In this document: positions 43,901 through 55,900 of the stretch, in pieces
Numbering within the stretch: position 1 is the stretch's first letter
Layout of the letters: every line of letters begins with the position of its first letter
Assembly: GCA_030035585.1 (NCBI GenBank)
Contig: CM057465.1
Span: 409,501 to 473,500, forward strand
DNA from: Dugong dugon
Taxonomy: Eukaryota > Chordata > Mammalia > Sirenia > Dugongidae
Length of the DNA stretch: 64,000 nt
Direction: 5' to 3'
Notes under the pieces: model-generated
What the model was told of the DNA's origin: nothing
What the model saw: only the letters and a program-made list of their open reading frames with translations
The model's database searches: none
Program-made: the position numbers and the translations under genes

Positions 43901-46900
43901 CCACCCTCCCCACCCTCCCTATCCTCCCCCCATCCTCCTCACCCTCCCCCATCCTCCCCCCACCCTCCCCACCCTCCCCATCCTCCCCACTCCGTGCATC
44001 CTGACCACCCTCCCCACCCTCCCCACCCTCCCCATCCTCCCCCATCCTCCCCCCACCCTCCCCACTCTCCCCATCCTCCCCCGTCCGTGCATCCTGACCA
44101 CCCTCCTCATCCTCCCCATCCTCCCCACTCCATGCATCCTGACCTCCTCCACCCCCATCCCTGCCCAGTGCTCTCTGTGACTTCTCAGACGGCCCCATCT
44201 TCAGGTCTGCGTCCAGCTCTCCCTCCACTGACTGGGCTGTGTGGCTGTTGGGTCTCAGTGGTTGTGCTTCTCACATGTTGAGGTTTCATGTGTGCCTGTG
44301 TCCCTCTCAAACCCTTCCTGTCCTGTGTGCGTGCTGTGTCCCCTGCGAGCCCCATGAGGACGGAGCGGTGGCGCCTGGTTCCTGTTTCCTCAGCACCTAG
44401 GGAGCCCCTGGACACAAGCGATACTCAGAGAACATGTGCTAGAGAAACAGGAAGGACAGAAAGGAAAGCAATGGTTTAGGACCCTGTTATGAGCCAGAGC
44501 TGGGGGTGTTTGGGGTTAGGGTGGGCGTGAAGGGGAGCTCCTCCCTCCATCCGAGTCCCTCCTGGCCGCCACGTACTGGGGGCTCAGCACAGAGCCCATC
44601 GAGGTGGGTGCCATGGTGGTCAGTGTGGCCAGATGCAGCATATCCTGCATGGGGGGGGGGAGCTCAGGAGAGACCCTCACCTGGGGGCCTGGAGGCCCGG
44701 GAACTGGGGGACCAAGGAGCCGGGGAGACTGGATGCCTGGGAACCAGGGTGCCTGAGGTCCTGAGGCTTAGGGGTCTGAGGGACTGGAAATGTGGGGGCT
44801 TGGGGGCCTGGCAGACTGGGAATACAGGGGTTTGGGGGCCTTGGGCCCTGGGGGTTTGGGTCTGGGGACCTGGGGGTCTGGGATGTTTGGAGACAACTCC
44901 AGAAACAAAGAGTTGCCCACCCCACGTGACTGGCTCGGGGGAGGGAGCCTGGCCACGTCTGCATACAAGGATTCGGGGGGTGAATCTGGAGGAGCCCCGT
45001 CCCCGCTCTGTAAGGTGAGACCAGGCAGGCTCCTCCGGGTCCCTTGAGGGACCTGAGGACAGGTGGCATCTGGCGGTGCACAGGTACTGCAGCTGGGGGC
45101 ATGGACCCCAGTGTGGCTGACCCCAGTGCGGTGACCCCCCTTGTTGTACCCCTCCCTCCAGGTCATTGAGGTCATTGCTGGCATCTCGGCCGTCCTGGGT
45201 GGAATCATCGCTCTGAACGTGGACGACAAGGTCTCGGGTCCCCACCTCTCCGTGACCTTCTTCTGGATTTTAGTGGCTGTGAGTACATGGTGCTGGCTGG
45301 CCCTGGCGCAGCCACATTCATCTGCCTGGCTCCAGGCGCATCACACCCACCGAGGCTGGGTTTTGAGCTCAGTTTCCGAGGCGTGGGCAGAAAGTGAGCG
45401 CCAGGAGGATGGAGCAGCTGCCGGAGGTGGGGTGGGGGAGGATTTGGGAACTGAGGAGGAAATGAGTCAAAGTCCCCCCAAAAGAGTTATGTCATTGTGT
45501 CTCCCCAAAAGTCATGTGGAAATCCTAACCCCTGTACTTAAGAACGTGACCCTGTGTGGAAATAGGGTTTTCTTTTGTCATGTTAATGAGGTCACACCAG
45601 AGCAGGGTGGGTCCTGAGGCTAATCCCTTCTGAGTTATAAACAGGCCAGGCACACACACAGGGCATGGTGGGGTGGTGGTGGGGTGGATGCCCCATGAAA
45701 CGAGGCAGAGGAATCCACAAGCCCAGGAGCACCAAGGATTGCCAGCAGCTACTAGGAGCTGAAAGAGAAAGCATCTTCCCCTTGAGCTGAGCCGACAGAG
45801 AGAGAGTCTAGCCCTGCCAACACCCTGAGTTCAAAGTCCTGGCCTCCATAACTGAGACAATAAATTCCCGTTCTTTTAAAGCCGCTTACTGGTGGTACTT
45901 TTTGTTTAGCCGCCACTAGGTAGCTAAGACAGCTAAATACTCACAGTGAATGCTTAACACAACACCTGCCACATGGTAAATGCTTAATCAGTGGCCACGA
46001 TTTTAAACTTGCTCCCGGGATGTGGGTGGCTATCATCACTGTGTAGTCACCCTAAATTTACTTAAGTAATGTCATGTTGTCGAACTTAGCCGAGTCTCCC
46101 TCAGAGCTGTTGGCCCCAAGTCTTTCTGTTGGGAGCTGTGTCTTCCCTGGGCTTAGGCTCCTGCCGTCTCAGCATGGTCAGTTTGCAGACACTCCACGTG
46201 GCATTTCCACACGTCACGTGTCACACCCCATGCCACTGTCCGCCTTCAAGTCTGTGCTCCCAAACAGCAGCCACCACATTATATGGCACCATGTCCACCA
46301 CCAGGCTTACAAACACTATGTTAAATTACGGTCTGTCCTCATTTCTCCTACCACAGGGCCTTTGCACGAGCTGCCCCATCTTGAGCCCACCCCCTATTGT
46401 CCAGGCTGTCATTTCTTCCTGTCCTGCTCACCCACCACCAGAGCCCCTAACAAATGCCGACACCTTGCTTGCATGTCCAAGGGTCTGGGGACACTCCCAC
46501 CCTGGGGGTGGGGTCCACCATCTAGGGGCTGACACCCCTGCCCAGTGGCCTCCTTTTCCTTTGCAGGCAGGTGGAGGACAACTTTAGAGCTTCAAAGTGC
46601 TTGGAGCATGGACTCACCTGGCCTTGCTAGGCTTGGGCAGTGGGAGGAGGGGCTGGGTGCCTGGAGGCCAGGGAGGGGGAACCCAGGAGGGTGGCAGGAG
46701 GGCAGACCCGGGCCTCAGCAATCTCCTCCTCCTGCCGCAGTTCCCCTGCCTGCATCATGTGGAATTAGGTCAAGTTCCTTAAAACAAGACGCAAACAAGG
46801 AAGCAAAGAAAAAACAGGAAGAAGGGGCTGGGGTGCAGGTGCGAGCTCTTTACAGGAGAAGGCCAGCCCGAAGATGTACAAGGCAAGGGCAAGCACTGGG

Positions 46901-49900
46901 GACAGAACATTTACAGAGTCTCAGAGTGACACCTCCATCATGTATTGGTCACCAAGGAGAAGGAACCCAAATGGTGGAGGACTCAGCAGACACCACCTCA
47001 ACCCAGGAGTCCAAGTCAGCACATTGGCACCATGCTGGAAGGACACAGCATCCCATCTGTCATTTTCCTGCGTCTGACCCTGAAGAAGCAGCAGACTGAC
47101 CCATGTGGAGAGGTGATCTGCAACGGTACTGGCCCGTGCTCTTCAAACATGGGCATGTCATGGAGGCACCAGAAGGTGGAGGAGCTGCTCTGAGTAGAGA
47201 CTGACACACATGACAAGGAAACTCAGCTCGAGCTTGCTGGTGGAGCACCTATAAAAGGAATGTGACTGGGACACGGGGTGGATTTGAATGTGGACTCTGT
47301 TAGACAACACTGTGGACTCAATGTCAAATTTCTCGAGATATACTGGATTGTGGCTGTGCAGGAGACTGTCTTGTTCTTAGAAGACATATGCCGAAGTGTT
47401 TAAGGTGTCGTGAGGCCTGAGAGAGAGCGAGGGTGGAAGAGGAGTGTGCAGATGTGGTGAAATGTTGACAACTGTGATTTTGGGTGAAGGGTGGACAGGT
47501 AATCATTACACTGTTCTTTGCACTTGTAATCCAGTGTCCTTGACTGACTGAAGAAAGAATTTTGGGGGGAAATCCACTCTGGTCCCTGTGTTCTTTTCTT
47601 TCCACTGAAGTTTCTCTGCGAGGACTCGCTCTTGGTCTCACACCTGTAGAGGAGGTGGCTCCATGCACTTCAGTTGGTGGTGGGTCTGGCACAAGTTGGC
47701 AGGCAGCTGCTGTCAGGATGGACGAGCTCACAGAGAGTGCTCAGGGCGATGACCTGAGACAGCATGCATCTTCCGACTTTCTCAAATTTTCACAGTTTCC
47801 CTGCAGTTGCCCAGAGGAGCACACGCTCATGCAGCCTCATGTAGCACCCAGGACTGAGGACACAGGCGATCAAGGTGGACAATGCCTGGTTTCCCCGGAG
47901 CTCACAGCCCGGTCAAGTACAACCGTGACGAGGGCTAGGGAGGGAATTGTGATCCACAGAAGCTCTCCCTGTGGCACAAAATAAGATTTTATCCCTATCT
48001 CACACCATACACAAAACTGAATTCCAGATGGATCAAAGATCTAACTGTGAAAGAAAAGATTATCTTCATGTCTTTCTTAAACAAGACTGAAAATCTCAAA
48101 ATGTGGAGAAGAAGACTGATACATTTTACTACATAAAAATTAAAAACTGTATTGAGGGGACCTCATACCATCGAGAAAGCAGTGTCGGGAGCAGAGCGCG
48201 TCCTTTGGACTGGGGTCCCTGTGCTGAGAAGCTCCTAGTCTAGGGGAACACCGAAGAGAAGAAGGCCGACAGAGAAAAAGCCGTCCCCTGGAGCGGACGC
48301 CCTGAATTTGGACTTTTAGCCTACTTCACTGTAAGGAAATAAACTTCTCTATGTTAAAGCCAAAAAAAAAAAAAAAAAAAAAAAAACTGTATTGAAAAGA
48401 TGTCAGAAACAAAGGTTTAAGCGAACTGGCAAACTGAGAGATCTTTGCAACCCATAGAACAGACAAAGGATTAGTATCCAGAATAAAGAACACCAGGTCA
48501 ATAAGATAAAGCCAACCTAGCCAGAAAAGTGAGAAAAGGGTATGAACCGAAGAGGAAAATCAGCAGCCATTGAACAAGGAGAAGACTTCAAACTTACCAG
48601 TGATCAGGGAAATGCCATCTGATGAGATACAAGCTCATCAGCGGGGCAACAGAAAAATTCCTGACCATGTGAAGTGTTGGTGAGGATGTGAATGGAAAGG
48701 ATGCTGGTGGGATGGCTAGTTGGACCGATCGTTTGTCGGGGTCTGCGAAGACGGACCAGTCCCTGGAGAGGACATCATGCTTGGCAAAGTAGAGGGTCAG
48801 TGAACAAGAGGAAGACCCTCAACGAGATGGACTGACACAGTGGCCGCAACAACGGGCTCAAGCACAACGATTGTGAGGACGGCGCTGGATCGGGTAGCGT
48901 TTCGTTCTGTTGTTCAAGGGTTGCTGTGAGTCAGAACAACAACATGAAAACAGAAGGGCCCTGGTGGCGCAGTGGTTAAGAGCTCGGCCGCTCACTGAAA
49001 TGTCGGCAGTTCCAATCCAGCGGCCACTCCTTGGAAACCCTATGGGGCAGTTCTACTCTGTCCTGTAGGGTCGCTATTGAGTTGGAATAGATGTGACGGC
49101 CATGGGTATGAAAATAGCGATGCAGATGCTCTATCCACGGTGGTCTGACTCGGGTGACACCCCAAAGAAACGCTTATGCACTTTATCATGGATTGAATTG
49201 TGCCCCGCCACCACCAAATATGGATTGAAGTGTTAACCCTTGTACCTGTGAATATGACCCTGTTTGGAAATAGGGGCTTTCTTTTGTTACGCTGATGAGG
49301 TCATACCAGGGTAGAATTGGTCCTAACCCTAATCCCCTCTGAGTTATGAAAAGAGCAGAATAGACAGAGACACATGCTCAGGGGGAAGAGGAAGACAGAC
49401 GATGGATGGTCTACAAGGCCAGGAACATCAAGGATTGCTGGCTACAAGAAGCTGAAACAGACAAAGAAGGACCTCCCCCAGAGCCAAGTGTGAATTCAGA
49501 CTCGCAGCCTCCCCACCTGTGAGAAAATAAGTGTGGGTTCTCTAAAGCCACCTACCTGTGGTGGTTCTGTTGTGGCAGCACTAGGAGACCAAGGTACGCT
49601 TGCACAATTGCAACATTGCTTCACGAGGTGAAACATCGCAGCCGACCCGCTGGTCACTGTAGGGATTGAGAGGTACACCAAGAGCAGTGGGAAGCGGGGG
49701 CCGGTTCTCACTCGCCTCTCAGTCTTGCTCTCGATTGTCTCCCATCTTCCTCCTGCCCCTCACAGTTTTACATAATTTTATGTGATTTTAAAACACATTA
49801 ACCAATACCATATACTGCTCGAGGTTACGTACGTATCTACGCCAAATACAAAAAAAGGTGTGGGAAGGAAGCTCCACGGCTGATGACGGGGAGAGATTGG

Positions 49901-52900
49901 GGGTGAAGGGAGTGCAGAGGAGGGTGGAGGGAGCCTCGTCTTACCTGTGATGCTGCATTTCAGAGTCTGACTTCTTGCATTCACCTCTAAAATTTTAATT
50001 TTTCCCCAGTGTTTCCCAAGTGCCATTGCCACTCATGTGACAGCTGAGTACCCCAGCAAGCGCCTGGTGAGTGCAGCTCCCCGTCCCTGCTGACCGGCCG
50101 GGGGTCCCACAGAAAGGGGCTTCTGCCCTGGGTCGGGTTGGGCTGGGGAGGCCAGCGCAGGAAGGGGGTCACAGGCCAGGTGGGGTGAGGGTGGGGGAGG
50201 CCTGAAGACCACTGGATTATTCTGGGGGCTTGCCTGACCCCTGGCTGCCCTGCTGGTGAAAAGGAGAACCGAGGACTTTGGCATGCACGTGGGAATAACC
50301 CATGAGTAAGCACCAGAGGGAGGTCAGGCCCAGAAGGAGGAGCCAGACCTTTAAGGTCAGTCACTGTCTGATGGAGACAGGTGATGAGTGTGGCCCTGGG
50401 TGCTCAGAACGGAGTGTCCCTGGCCCCCTGTGACTCAAGGCCGGACACTTGGCCTGTGTGGTCAGAGTTGTGTGGTCTCAGTTTCTGCGACAGACCTGGG
50501 CCTCATTTTATGATTGGGAAGAGCTCCAGGAGATGAGGACAGTTGTGAGAGCCACCGAAGGGGGCGGTTGTTCGTCAGTGCTACTTTCCACCCAGTGGAG
50601 AATTGTCCATCAATTGCAAGAACCCCCTGACGCGCACGTGAAGCGTGCTTTGAGTTCAGAGGCAGAGGAAGACCAAGATGACAGCCCCTAGTGACCCCTA
50701 ACCCCCTGATCGGGGTGATCGGACGGCCCGTGAGGTGCAGCTGCCCCCTGCGTGCAGACGGCGACCAGAGACCGGGGCCCACCATCTACTGCCGGCTCTC
50801 GTCTGTTTCCTGCCAGGTGGAGGTGCTGCTCGCCATAACCAGCATCACATCCCCGCTGCTGTTCACAGCGTCTGGGTACCTCTCGTTTGGCATCATGAGG
50901 GTCGTGGAGATTTTTAAGGATTACCCACCAGCCATAAAAGTATGTACTATGTCGTTTTATTTAAAAACCCTCTAGACATAAAGCTGGGGTCCCTGGGTGG
51001 TGCAAACAGTTCAGTGCTTGGCTACTAACCGAAAGGTTGGATGTTCAGTCCAGCCAGAGGTGCCTTGGAAGAAAGGCCTGGTGGTCTACTTCCAAACAAT
51101 CAGCCATTGAAAACCCAGTGGAGCCTAGTTCTACTCTGGCACACATGGGGTTGCCGTGAGTTGGAGCTGACTCCGTGGTATGTGGTGTTTTTGGCTAGAA
51201 ATACAGCACCGCTGTGGTGGTGGCACATGTCTGAATGAGGGCCTCCCGGGAAGTTAGGAGGTGTCGTGGAAGAGGCTGGGGTCAGGTCAGCACCTGCTTG
51301 CCTGAAGGTGGCTTTGCAAGAACAGGTCTTTGGTCTGCGTGGAGCTGATCTTAACATGTAGTGTGAGGTAGGATCTAATTTACGTATTCTCCGTGGACAA
51401 CCAGAGCCCTGGTGGCAAAGTGGTTAAGAGCTCAGCTGCTAACCAAAAGGTCAGCAGTTGAAATCCACCAGCCACACCTTAGAAACCCTACGGGGCAGTT
51501 CTACCCTATCCTATCAGGGTCACTGTGAGTCGGAATTGACTCGACAGCAACAGGTTTGGTTTTGGTTTTCGGATGTGTCAAATGGAGCCCTGGTGGCGCA
51601 GTGGTTAAGAGCTTAAGAGCTCGGCTGCTAACCGGAAGGTCTGCAGTTCAAATCCACCAGCCACTCCTTGGAAACCCTATGGGCAGGTCTACTCTGTCCT
51701 GTAGGGTCGCTGTGAGTTGGAATCGACTCGACGGCAACCGGTTTTGTTTTGTTTTGTTTTGTTTTCAGTATGTGGACAACCAGTTGTCTGTGCGCCATTC
51801 TCTGACCAATCCCTTCTGCTCCCACTGACCTGTGGGGCCAGCTGTGCTCCAGCCTGTTTCTGGCGGGCGGGGTCAGCTTCTGGGACTCCTCCTCTGCTTG
51901 CTGCTCTACTTCCTGAACTCTATTTCCCTGCCCTGTCTTACCATGGCCCCGGGCCGTGCCTAGGTCCCTGCACGGGTCCTCCCTCTTCACAGCCAGCTTA
52001 GACGTTCTCTGTCCTTTCTCATTCATTCACAGTTTAGACCAGGTCGTGGTGTTTCATAATGGAATTCTGGTCAGGAATGCATTAAATTTATAGGTCTCCT
52101 TGAGGAGAATTGAAGGCATTGTGACTTTGAGACTTTCCGTGTAAGAACATAGTTCTAAATAGAACTTCTTTAGAGTCAGTAAGATTTCATAATTTTCTTC
52201 AGAAAGCTCGGGTATATGTAGCTACATTTATTTTCTAGATGCCTTGCATTTTTTTGTTCCCATTGTAAACAGTACTTCTCAAGTGTTGATGATGAAAACA
52301 TTCAAATGTAAAAAAGTAGAAAGAATAGTACAGTGAACACTGAGCTCCAACAGTGGCTCACACCTGGCCACGCCTGCCCCATCAGAATAAAAAACGTGCA
52401 GTCCCCCGCCCCGTTAGAATAAACGCGTATGTGTCATTTGTGGAAACATCTGAAAGTGACACTTTGGCAACATGACCCTTCACCTCTACATGCTTTGGCA
52501 TTTTCTAAAAGTAAGGATGGTCCCCTACTATGCTCAATACCATAATCATCCCTAAGGTGATTACAGTTATCACACGATGCCCTTCAATACACCATCCACA
52601 TCCAATTTCTGTGAATTGTCCCAAAAATGTGCTTCTTGGGCTGAGGCTTTTGGAGCAGGGCCCAGCCAAGGATCACACCTTGCATTTGCTACCACTCACT
52701 TTCATCTCTTAATTCAAAATAGTCCCCACCTTTCTCTCATGGCACTGACTTTTCGGAGAGTCCAGGCCGATTGTCTTGAACATCGTCCCACACTTTGGAC
52801 CTCCCTGGGAGCTTCCTAGGGGAGCCCTTGGTCTGCTGCTCTCCTCTATGTTTCCCGTCAGCGGGGAGTGGCTGATGGGCTGACCATCCACCTCTGGGGA

Positions 52901-55900
52901 GGCCGGTCTGAGGCCTGGTTCAGGGTGCAGCTGCTGGCCATCCCCAGAGTCACGTTTCCCTTCTGTGGTGAGTGAGTAGCCTGGTGCCATGCTCTGGCAC
53001 CCACAGGTGTCTTGTCCCCAGTACCTTCGACCTGTGGGCTAGCATGGCCTGCTGATCCTAGCCTGAATTGTTTTTCACATGGCAGGGAGGGGTGTGTGGA
53101 AACAAGGTTATCTTATGGTCCCCTCATTCTTCTTCATTTATTGGTGGACATTCTTTTGTGAAGAACAGCTTTCTCTTTTTTTCATCACCATCGAGGACTC
53201 ATGGGTGTTTAAGTATTTTTAGAGTGTTGCAGCCATTATTCTTTCAATGCTCCAATAGACCCAGATTTCAGCTGCTCCTGGTCTAACCCCGTAGGCCTTT
53301 GTGATCTTCCTCTCAGACACTTGAGACCACCCAGACTCACCTCATGTTACCCCTGCCCCTGAAGTGCCCTGGCTTCCTCAGTGGGGAGTGGTGCATGTTG
53401 TGTTGTTGTTAGGTGCCCTCAAGTCAGTTCTGACTCATAGTGACCCCGTGTACAACAAAATGAAACACTGCCTGGTCCTGCACCATCCTCATGATCGTTG
53501 TTATGCTTGAGCCCATTGTTGCAGCCACTGTGTCAGTCTATCTCGTTGAGGGTCTTCCTTGTTTTTGCTGACCCTCTACTTTACCAAGTATGATGCCCTT
53601 CTCTAGGGATTGGTCCCCCCGATAACATGTCCAAAGTACATAAGACGAAGTCTCACCATCCTCACTTCCAAGGAGCAGTCTGGCTGTATTTCTTCCAAGA
53701 CAGACTTGTTCGTTCTTCTGGCAGTCCATAGTACATTCAATATTCTTCACCAACACCATAATTCAAAGGCATCAATTCTTTTTTGGTCTTCCTTATTCAC
53801 TGTTCAGCTTTTGCATGCATATGAGGTGACTGAAAATATCCTGCCCTAGAAGTCCCATGGTTTCCTCAATGCAGAGTGGTGCTTAGAAACCAAAATTTGG
53901 GCACTTGGTGTGCTTGTTCCTCTGGGATGTCATTGCTTCCAGGCCCTTTCAGTGGACCAACCAAAAACCAAACCCACTGCCATCGAGTCGATTCTGACAA
54001 CAGAGCTGGGAGATACATGTATATGTATATATGTATATTTAAGGATCATGAGTTTATATTGGTATTTCCAATACAGCTTCAACATTTTAGGATATTTTTC
54101 TTAACTTCTTTTATTTTATATTTGCCTCTCTTGTCTACTACACCAAAAATCTTGTTTCCTAATACACTTAATGTATTTACCTCTTTGACTTACATTACAC
54201 ATATCTCTTACAATGCACATGAAATTTTTCAAAATTACCATATCAAGATTACACCAACAGCCACTTCCTGAGTGATTTTAAGGCTTCCTTGTGATGCTTT
54301 TTGTCTTTAGAATATATTTTGTAAAGGAAGCAGTTAGGTGCCAATGAAATAACTCCTTTCTCGTGTTGGGTACGCCGTTGATCTGATGCACAGTTAAGTT
54401 TAATGGTTTCTGTTTGTATTCATTTTCAGAGTTTGAAGATTTCTTCTTTTTAATAGTTTTTTTTTCTTTAATACATAAGACATATACTTGGTTCAAAAGT
54501 CAAAACTATATAAAACACAGAGAAGTTTTATCCCACCTCTGGTTTCCCTCCTCTTATATGCAACCAATATCCTTCCTTAAAAAAAGTGGGGCTCTACACC
54601 CTATAGTCACTATTCTGTACCTTGCTTTTTTTTTTTAACTTAATAATTTATTCTGGTGTTCCCTCCATACCCAGACGGATCCAAGCTCTTGCGTATTCTG
54701 TTGTACATGTATACTCCAAGGTGAGAGTTTCCCCACCCACTCCCTAATGGTTGAAGCCAGGGTTATTTCCAGTCATCTGCAGTTATCAATAATGCCTCAA
54801 TGAATAGCCTTGTGTACATACTTCATGTTGAAACTGGGTGGTGCTTCTTTAAGGTAATTATCTAGGTGACATATTGCTGGGTGAGAGGGTAGATGGATCT
54901 ATAATTTTGTTAATTATTGCCAAATTCCCCTGCAGGGTGTCCGGTGTTCACTCCCACCAATAGCATAAGAGTGTTTCTCCACAGCCCACCTCAGAGGGTA
55001 CCACCACCCTTCGATTTTTGTACTGTTGGTGAGAGGGTATCAGGGTAGTTGTGACTTGCCTTTCTCTCAATACAGTGATGTTGAGGATCTTTTACTATGT
55101 TCAAGGGCATGTGCATTCCTTTCCCAGAAACTCTGCTCATGTCTTCTGCTTGTTTTCCAGTGGGCTTTTGAGAACTCTGCAAACTTTGGGAACAAGCCTG
55201 TTGTCGGTAACAAGAGATGCCAAACAGTGCCCTCAGCTTGGCATCTGTTTTCCATTCTGCTTCTCCCATGAAAGGTGTTTTTGTTCTTATATGGCTAAAT
55301 TTATCAACATTTGTCAATATTTCCCTTTATTGTTTCTGGATATTAAGTCAACATTGGAAGCGCTGGTCCTGTGTATTTCTGCGGTGCATCAAGGCATGGT
55401 GGAAGGTGTGGCTCCTACCTTGTCTTTTTTCCAGTGACTATGTAAGCTGTTCAAAAGCTGCCACTCCCCCACAAAGTTCACCTGTGCTCAGTCACCTGAA
55501 GCACTGCCTTTGCCAAGCACTGAATTTCTTCCTGTTTCTGCACTTTCTGCATCTCCTATCAAATCTCTCTGTGTGCCGGTACCACACTGTTTTGGTTATG
55601 GGGTTTTTATCATATGTTTCAATAACTGGCAGGGCTAGGAACCGGATTCCTCTTCACTGTTCTTTTTCAGGGTTTAACCAGACCAGTTGCCATGGAGTCG
55701 CCTCCAGCTCATGGTGACCCCACGTGTGTCAGAGAAGAACTGTGCTCCATAGGGTTTTCAACTGCTAAATTTTTAGAAGTAAATCACCAGGCCTTTCTCT
55801 GAGGCACCTCTGGGTGGACTCAAACCTCTAACCCTTTGGTTAGCAGCTGGTAGCATTCACCATTTGCACCACCAGGGACTCCTTTTGGGTTCGTCAGGTT

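Noticed and set aside
43698-44281. Gly/Glu/Arg-rich (minus) and Pro/His-rich (plus) open frames
   Set aside because: Artefact of the pyrimidine-rich minisatellite.
44664-45245. Minus-strand Pro/Ser/Thr frames of up to 193 codons opposite MLC1 exon 7
   Set aside because: They lie over the G-rich repeat and antisense to a verified exon, with no other support.
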